From: Spinellus fusiger | Taxonomy: Eukaryota; Mucoromycota; Mucoromycetes; Mucorales; Phycomycetaceae | Reading direction: 5' to 3' | Assembly: GCA_025094145.1 (NCBI GenBank) | Contig: JALLLS010000045.1 | Coordinates: forward strand, 219,602 to 283,601 | DNA length: 64,000 nt | Shown: positions 55,928-64,000 of the stretch, piece after piece | How the letters are laid out: each line of letters opens with the position of its first letter | How positions within the stretch are numbered: position 1 is the stretch's first letter | Program-made: the position numbers and the translations under genes | The notes under the pieces: model-generated | Databases searched by the model: none | Told to the model about the DNA's origin: nothing | What the model saw: only the letters and a program-made list of their open reading frames with translations

Positions 55928-57247
55928 CTATAAAGAAAGGGTATGCTTATGAAATAGTTTAGCTACTTGACAAAAGCTTTCTGTAGGAATATCTTCAGGA
56001 CGTGCTTTAAAATCAACTATTGTTTCCAATTCATCCATCAATGGTGGAAGAGCGGGGACTTGTTTACTCAAATGTCTGAGAAAGAGAGAGAATAAGTAGT
56101 CAGTATGGTTTTGTTTCTTTACCTTAGAATGTGTCCAACTGTCTTGCGTCTTTTTGTAAAGAAGTGGCGGACGGTTGTCTCTAGCACAGGATAGATATCT
56201 ACTAACTAAGAAAAAGAGCTCAACGACTGTACTTACCTCCTTCAGGTGTGTCTGGTGAGATTGGTTTTGGTACCAATTGAACTACACTAGCATCTACCTT
56301 AGTGTTTGATGAATTAATAGCTCGATAGTTTCTTGTGATAGTTACCTTTGGTTTGGGTACAAATACAGTGCTAGGCACTTGGTACACTGTCTTGACATGA
56401 CATAGACTCTGTGCCATCACGGAGAGTCTTCCTCTGTGAGAAGTTGATGGCTGTGCACAAAGACGCTGCACCATCACATGTCAATAAAATACTTATGCCT
56501 ATTGACTCTACCTCGCCCACTTCTTTTTGAAACATTAGGGTCATCCAAACACTCTCTTCTGTATGGAAGAGTCCTTCTTTTTTAGCCATCATGTGTAGCC
56601 ATTGAATGAGCAGAGGAGAAGCAACATTGAAAGGCAAGTTGCCCATAATATGACTAGGTCCACGTATAGATTCTGTTGCACTGGACAAGGAAATAGCCGA
56701 TACAATGTCTTGATGCGATACCTTTAACATATTGCCTTGAATCACCTAATTTGAGTCAGTCATTGCTCTGTATTGGTAATGTCGTTACTTTGAAACGATA
56801 TGCAGAGGCTTCTTCTAGTTGCTATTTTAGGGGTGAGGGTGAGTACACACTGTAGTCTCTTTATTGACTTCTTACCTTGAGGGTTGGCATAAATCGATCA
56901 TCCTTCTCGACAGCGACTACTTTTGTGACGCCAGCATCAAGAATGGAGCGTGTCAATAGACCCGGTCCTATCCACCTTTCTAGTTTAGTCACAAGGATAT
57001 ACTCATTCTCCCGGTATTTTACTCACCAGGACCCACTTCTACAACGAGGGGTGTGTCGGGACACAGACAGGCAGTTCTGACTATCTTGTCTGGTCCATGT
57101 CAGTGCATAAGCTTAACATAAGAAAGTACCTGTAATGTTCTTATCGAGAATAAAGTTCTGGCTGAGTTGTGACTTAGCAGACAGTCCATAGATCTTGATG
57201 AGTTCTCTAACACCAGGGAGTTTGGGTAATGTGCTCCCAACTGACAT
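55928..57247 (-). CDS. Mitochondrial 12S-type rRNA dimethyladenosine transferase (TFB1M/KsgA family)
   Basis: Eight exons join in phase to 331 residues: 57247-57130, 57089-57027, 56967-56876, 56821-56789, 56745-56512, 56465-56237, 56201-56123 and 56075-55928. The protein opens with LPGVRELIKIYGL.AKSQLSQNFILD, typical of the family. Motif I is E57-VGPGPG for S-adenosylmethionine binding, AVEKDDRFMP is the acidic loop, and N138-LPF is the catalytic motif IV. The enzyme dimethylates two adjacent adenines in the small-subunit rRNA hairpin. The similarity is to TFB1M rather than to cytosolic Dim1, hence the mitochondrial assignment. Exon 4 is only 33 nt. An in-frame ATG 26 codons upstream (57,325) is an alternative start. 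Confidence 0.9.
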
Positions 57248-57701
57248 GATCTCGAGAGTAGATCTTGGCTTGACAGTGACTGTGGTTTTATTATAAACCT
57301 TTCTTTTGAACTCACTCTCTTCCACTCTACCCGTTATTTGTCCTCTTCTTCTTTCTTTCCTTCTTTCTTCTTTCTTATCTACTATTCTTCTGTAGATAGC
57401 ATTTGGACTGTTATGATTATCTCTTTTTCTTTCTTTCTTTCTTCTTGCACGGCTAGTGTGTGCAAATAGCCAAGGAATCCTTTCCTACGTCACGTGCTGA
57501 ATCGGTGTTGCTGGTCTTTAGGACGCCACCCTCACCATTATTTTCTTTTCTTTTCTTTTCCCCTTGTTCAGTGACGCCCTGCCCACTGTCTGTTCTGTCT
57601 GTACGTCTTTTTTAGTTGGTCTGTTTTATTGTTTATTCCCCCCCTTTTAGAGTCAAAAGTTCACCTACACCTACAACTACAGCCACAACTACACACCCTT
57701 A
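57248..57701. promoter_or_regulatory. Bidirectional promoter region, dimethylase/NAA15
   Basis: These 454 bases separate two divergent genes. They contain TACGTCACGTG at 57,486-57,496, which joins an ACGTCA core to a CACGTG E-box, and several CT-rich runs. Confidence 0.45.
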
Positions 57702-60523
57702 ATGAACGTAAAACGAGAACTTCCAGCCAAAGAGAGTGCTGTTTTCAAGAACATCCTGGTACGAACCCCTTTCCTGATGCTTGTTATGCCTGGCATTACC
57801 GTGGTTTAACCGACCTGGCCTTTCAGAAAAACTATGAGCACAAACAGTATAAAAAGGGCCTCAAGTTGGCTGATTCTATTCTCAAGCGTTTCCCTGAACA
57901 TGGAGGTAGTGTCCACAAAACAGGAAAAGAAAGAAGAAATACACAGCATAGGTCTGTCCAAACGTAGAGTACTTACCCAAAGATACTAGAAACATTGGCC
58001 ATGAAGGGGTTGTTTTTGAACAATCTCGATAAAAAAGAAGAAGGCTATGACTATGTGAAAAAGGGTCTTCGTTATGACCTGACATCGCATATCTGTAAGT
58101 CAAGGGATCTTTCTCTCCCTCTCTCTCTTTCTATCTTTCTTTCTATCTATATAGATAGAAAGAAAGATAGAAAGAGAGAGAGGGAGAGAAGAAAGAACTC
58201 TGTGAATGGCCACAGAACTTATTCTCCTTGTCATTAGGCTGGCATGTGTACGGTCTTCTTCACCGTGCCGATAAGAATTACGAGGAGGCTGCCAAGTGCT
58301 ATACCCATGCTCTCAAGTACAATAAGAATGATATTAACATTTTGAGAGACTTTGCTTTGTTGCAGACACAGATGCGCCATTACGATGCATTAGTGGTAAG
58401 GACATAAACACAGGTTAAGTACGAGAGACGCTAGGGTAGGATTGTTGATGGGCATGGGGCTATTCTCGTCTCTATGAATAGGAAACACGCTCGGATCTTG
58501 TACAGCAAAAACCAAACAACCCTCCCTTTTGGATTGGATTGGCTGTAGCCTTCCAGTTAGTAGGTGAATATGACTCTGCATTGGCCACTCTTAAGAAGCA
58601 TGAGGAGAATCTCAGAGTAAGTGAGTTACTGGGGGAATCACAACTCATCCTCTATTTCTTCTTCTTTTTCTTCTTCTTCTATTTTGTGTGTGTGTGTGTG
58701 TGTGTGTATTAGTGGAATGGACCTATCACCTATGAAATGTCGGAATTGCTGATGTACCATAACACACTGCTACAAGAAAAAGGAGAGAATGAAGAGGGTC
58801 TTGCCCATTTGCAGGAGATTGAGCCTCATATCACTGACAAGACAGGATGGAAGGAACTGCGTGCTTCCTACCTATCCAAGTTGGGCAGAGAAGAAGAGGC
58901 AGAGGCTGCTTATCGTCTTTTGATCAGTGAGAACCCCTACAATACGCATTACATTGAATGTCTCTTGAAGGCCAAACAGTTGGACACAGGTAACGTACAG
59001 GCTATTATTACTGTTACTGTTACTGCTACTGTTATTTTGAGGTTGCTACTAAAAGGACATGCCCTTGACTAGTGGACAAGAGCAGTGAGGCCAGTGTGCT
59101 TGTGGATGAACTCAAGAGCCAGTACCCTCGTTCCAAGGCAATAGAGACCCTTGCCCTCCATTACTCCAGTGGTGATAGCTTCAGAACAAAAGTAGAAGTT
59201 GTGTTGCAGACCTCCTTAAGAAAGGGTGTTCCTTCTCTTTTCAATAGCATGAAGAAGTTCTATGGGGAGGCTGAGAAACAGAGCGTGATTGAGTCTCTTG
59301 TTCAAGGCTACTGTGATTCCCTTGCCACCCATACCAGCTTCACCAAGGAATCCACACACGAGCCCCCTACTGCCTACTTGTGGACTCTCTACTATCTTGC
59401 CCAGCACTATGATTACCACCGTCAGACAGATCGGGCCCTTGAGATCATTGACAAGGCCATTGCCCACACTCCTACTGTAGTGGAGTTGTACATGACAAAG
59501 GGAAGAATCCTCAAGCATGCAGGAAAGAAGGAACAAGCAATGCAAGTCATGAACCAAGGCCGTCAATTGGATCTCCAGGACCGCTTTATCAACTCAAAGT
59601 GTGCCAAGTACATGATGAGAGCAGGCCACATTGAAGAAGCAGAAAAGACCATTAGTCTTTTTACCCGTCGCGACGTGTCTACGCTCCAGGACTTGATTGA
59701 TATGCAGTGTCAGTGGTTCTCTACAGAAGAGGGATTGGCTTATGCTGATAAGAAGGAGTACGGAAAGGCACTGAAGCGATTCCATACTGTGGATAAGTTC
59801 TACTCTGATATCTTTGATGACCAGTTTGATTTCCACACCTACTGTCTGCGCAAGACCACCCTCCGTGCCTATGTGGACATGCTGCACTGTGAAGACCATC
59901 TCCGTGCCCACCCCTACTATCTCAAGGCAGCCAAGGGTGCTGTCCAGATCTACCTTGCATTGGCAGATCTTCCCAATGATACTGCCAATGATAAGAATGC
60001 AGCTGATATGACAGAGGCAGAGAAGAAAAAGGCAAGAAACAAGGCACGCAAGGCTGAGCTCAAGGCCCAGCAAGACAAGGAGGCCAAAAAGGCAGCCCTG
60101 GTCAAGGAGGAGACACTGAAGCAGAGACAGGATCCCAAGAAGCCTGTGGATCAAGACCCATTGGGTGAGAAGTATGTTGCTACGACGACTCCCTTGGAGG
60201 ATGCCCTTTTGTTTGTGAAGCCTCTTCAGCAGCTGGCACCTCGTCGCCTGGAGACACATACTCTTGGATTTGAGATTTACCTTCGTCAGCGTCAATGGTT
60301 GTTGGCATTGAGATGTTTGGTCAAGACAGCACAGATCAACAAGGCCCACAGTAGTTTCAAGGTGAATTTGGACAGATTCCAGACAGCAGGTAAATATAGG
60401 ATGGGGCGCTCTTTCATTGCAGATCCAAGACTCACCATCACTCCACTAGTGGCGTGTGTTTCTCTTGAGGCTACTGTGAAGCAAGTAGTAGATCATCAGA
60501 TGACGCTTCTTACTCAGGCTTAG
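57702..60523 (+). CDS. NAA15: N-terminal acetyltransferase A auxiliary subunit Naa15 (Nat1)
   Basis: Seven exons join in phase to 753 residues: 57702-57758, 57827-57905, 57990-58094, 58238-58395, 58482-58616, 58713-58989 and 59073-60523. The start matches the family pattern ([39 protein letters not shown]). Tandem TPR-like repeats follow ([36 protein letters not shown]). A Lys/Glu-rich helix lies near residues 610-650 ([17 protein letters not shown]). The protein anchors Naa10 to the ribosome, forming the NatA complex. It is shorter at the C-terminus than animal homologues. Intron 3 contains an 80-bp perfect palindrome. A 33-nt GT...AG segment (60,391-60,423) in the last exon could be removed without shifting the frame. 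Confidence 0.93.
58111..58190. repeat. 80-bp perfect palindrome in NAA15 intron 3
   Basis: Two 40-base arms are exact reverse complements with no spacer; the centre is between 58,150 and 58,151 (TATCTAT|ATAGATA). The left arm is pyrimidine-rich and the right purine-rich. It lies wholly inside intron 3 (58,095-58,237). Without it the intron would be 63 nt, a normal size here. Confidence 0.97.
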
Positions 60524-60715
60524 AGGCTGTCCTGTGTACCTTTGTCTACTTTAAAGAGGCATCATAAACAGTGCAATGAAGCGTCTTTATTAGAGCGATA
60601 GAAGCAAAAGATCAAAAATAAAGGCATAAAGGCCACTAAGGATTTCCATGAGCTGCTGTTTCCACCTGTGGTTCCATGCATTCTCTGTTGTGTTGTGTTG
60701 GGAGAGTGCGGCGTA

Positions 60716-61635
60716 TTACATGAGTACACAGCCATTCTTTTCTTCGGAGGGTGGGTTATTGGCTTTCTCAATAGTAGCGATCAGCATATCGAATATTTTA
60801 GCTGAGAATAAGAGATGAGATAGAGATGAGATAGAGATGAGGTAGAGTGAATGTTTGTCCTTACCAACATTCTCATTGTGCTTGGCAGATGTCTCAATAT
60901 GAGGACATGTCCACTGTTGAGCAATATCCTTTCCTTCTTGGAGTGTGACTTGTCTATAACAGAATAGGTGAGTGGGTTGTGTTTTTTCTTTTTCTTTTTT
61001 CTTTTTCTTCTCCTTCTCCTCCTTCTCTTTCCAAACCTACCTTTGGATGTTCAGATCGGATTTATTGCCTACAATAATACAAGGGACGGTTTCAAGACCA
61101 GTAAAGTCGAGGATTTTGTCTCTTATGATTTTGATCATATCAAAGCTAGAGCGAGAAGCAATGGAGTAGACAAGCACATAGCCATTGACACTGGACGCAT
61201 GATGGGACGAGAGAATAGAATATTCGTCCTATTACCACTAAGGATTCTTCCTATAGAGTCAAGGGAGGGGCTTTACCTGTCCTGCAGTGTCCATGATCTC
61301 CACAACATATTCTAGCAGACAGCGGCTAAGTACACACCCACATGGATCTATCTCCATGGCCACATTCTATGGCTTACCATGGCCTCGGTACTTTATGGTT
61401 TTTGTAAAGGTATTCTCTATGGTAGGATAGTAGCTATCGACGAAATGGTTCTCACAGAACTGGATGACGAGCGAAGACTTGCCTAGAGAAGAGAGAGAAA
61501 GAGAGAGAAAACAACAGAACCCGGGTCAGGTCTTCTTCTATGGATACACTGGAGAGAGACAGCTGGTGTTGTCTGCTTACCCACTGCTCTCGAACCAAGC
61601 ACGGCTATCCTTCTGGCTTTTGTTTGATGTGACAT
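60716..61635 (-). CDS. RHEB: Small GTPase Rheb
   Basis: Six exons (61635-61581, 61482-61378, 61311-61277, 61228-61041, 60953-60865, 60801-60716) join in phase to 185 residues. The P-loop is GSRAVGKSS at 14-22, with Arg at position 16, where Ras has Gly12; this is diagnostic of Rheb. The effector region YYPTIENTFTK, the G3 motif DTAGQ, NKSD and TSAK are all present. The C-terminus CVLM is a CaaX farnesylation box. Rheb in its GTP form activates TORC1 on endomembranes. It lies on the same strand as, and just downstream of, the S6K-like kinase. Confidence 0.95.
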
Positions 61636-62020
61636 GAGGAGAGAAGGTAAAGGGAAGAAAAGAAGAAAGGAAGGGGAAGAAAGAAAAGAAAATAATGAGG
61701 CCACACTGCAGTGTTCCTCAGCCTACAGAACAACGTCATCATGACTGTGGGTGAATAATGATCCATGAGCCTGTGCATTAGAGTGAGTGCATTGGAGACT
61801 AACATTCCACTGCCATTCTTCTGTGCTGCCATGCCATTGACTATTTTAGTCCAGGCTATTTTTGTGGAGGAGGAGAAGGAGGGGGTTTTTATGGACAGAA
61901 GCAAAACACATCCCACTTTAAAGACCAATCCATAACAAGGCCCGTTTTATAAATACATCAAGGGGAAGAACACAAAGATAGAGGGTTGATGACTGCTGAT
62001 GGGATGTATGTGCTCTCTCT
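61636..62020. promoter_or_regulatory. RHEB upstream / S6K downstream spacer
   Basis: No gene was seen. ATGACGTTG (minus strand) lies at about 61,731-61,740, roughly 100 bases before the RHEB start. Confidence 0.4.
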
Positions 62021-63662
<1,642 letters not shown>

Positions 63663-63948
63663 AAAAGGACACTGCAGAAAAGACTTGTCACAAACAAGTA
63701 AAAGAGGAAGAAATGGAAAAGACAAGCAGGAGCAGACCACAGGCTTGGATTTCAGGCTCAATTCTACTGATAAAGTAAAGTGACGAAACAAGCCAAAAGA
63801 AGAAAGAAAATAAAAATAAAAATAAAAAGAAATAAAGAAATAAAGAAATAAAGAAATAAAGAAATAAAACACTGCACTGCACTACAGACACATCTTTATA
63901 GGAGGCGGACATGTCTTTATAGAAAGTGAATCGGGTATCTTATCAGTA
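63663..63948. other. S6K upstream region with AATAAAG-type repeats
   Basis: A tandem run of AAAGAAAT/AATAAAGA units lies at about 63,823-63,868. No gene was seen. Confidence 0.5.
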
Positions 63949-64000
63949 CAGCCACACCCAATTGAATTTAATACTTTTAAAAAATAAATTTCAGGACGAA
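63949..64000. mobile_element. End of a further family A Tc1/mariner copy
   Basis: After a TA, the last 52 bases start CAGCCACACCCAATTGAATT and match the left end of the 48.2-kb element and, in reverse, the right end of the 41.3-kb copy, with one or two changes. The element continues beyond the window. Confidence 0.85.

Noticed and set aside
59594..60349. 251-codon minus-strand frame across NAA15
   Set aside because: It is antisense to a clearly conserved NAA15 exon.

Overview
The window is nuclear DNA of a fungus, most probably an early-diverging (Mucoromycota-like) lineage. Protein genes are split by short introns, mostly 40-90 nt, with GTAAGT-type donors. The gene set is fungal: a Pcl-type cyclin, a Bud4/anillin-like protein, TOM70, Ndc1, Spc25 and Sec12, together with RHEB and an S6-kinase-like AGC kinase. 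Compact gene islands alternate with AT-rich stretches full of microsatellites and decayed DNA transposons. No tRNA, rRNA or CRISPR array was recognised.

Layout. 1-444: 5' part of an unrecognised gene running off the left edge. 445-6,000: desert with three kinds of decayed repeats. 6,013-9,217: a PX-BAR sorting nexin and a PAS-domain protein, both on the minus strand. 9,218-14,223: desert with one weak multi-exon gene candidate. 14,224-15,874: Pcl cyclin and ISU1 (minus). 16,220-17,500: dispersed repeats. 18,037-24,587: a plus-strand island of NDC1, SEC12, SPC25 and RPL18, facing TOM70 (27,297-24,910, minus). 27,850-31,000: a decayed TnpB/Fanzor-like gene and Tc1/mariner copies. 31,599-40,434: a GT8-like/GT64 fusion glycosyltransferase and a 1,977-residue ankyrin-Bud4 protein (minus). 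40,435-55,927: repeat-rich region with transposon copies, a long tetranucleotide tract, an RS/RGG-rich reading frame and several unassigned coding-like tracts. 55,928-63,662: mitochondrial rRNA dimethylase and NAA15 (divergent), then RHEB and an S6K-like kinase in tandem. 63,949-64,000: the end of another Tc1/mariner copy.

The identified genes are mainly housekeeping: nuclear pore and kinetochore (NDC1, SPC25), secretion and endosome (SEC12, sorting nexin), mitochondrion (ISU1, TOM70, rRNA dimethylase), co-translational modification and translation (NAA15, RPL18), and TOR signalling (RHEB with its pathway partner S6K next door). Gene structures were built by hand from splice signals. In every multi-exon gene given with high confidence the exon phases close exactly from start to stop.

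Points most worth a second look are an 80-bp perfect palindrome inside a NAA15 intron, the GT8-like/GT64 fusion whose GT8 half has lost its DxD motif, the ankyrin-Bud4 fusion with an expanded 18-nt coding minisatellite, the decayed RuvC/zinc-ribbon (TnpB/Fanzor-like) gene, and a nearly intact IS630/Tc1-type transposon whose two reading frames meet at an A-rich -1 shift point.
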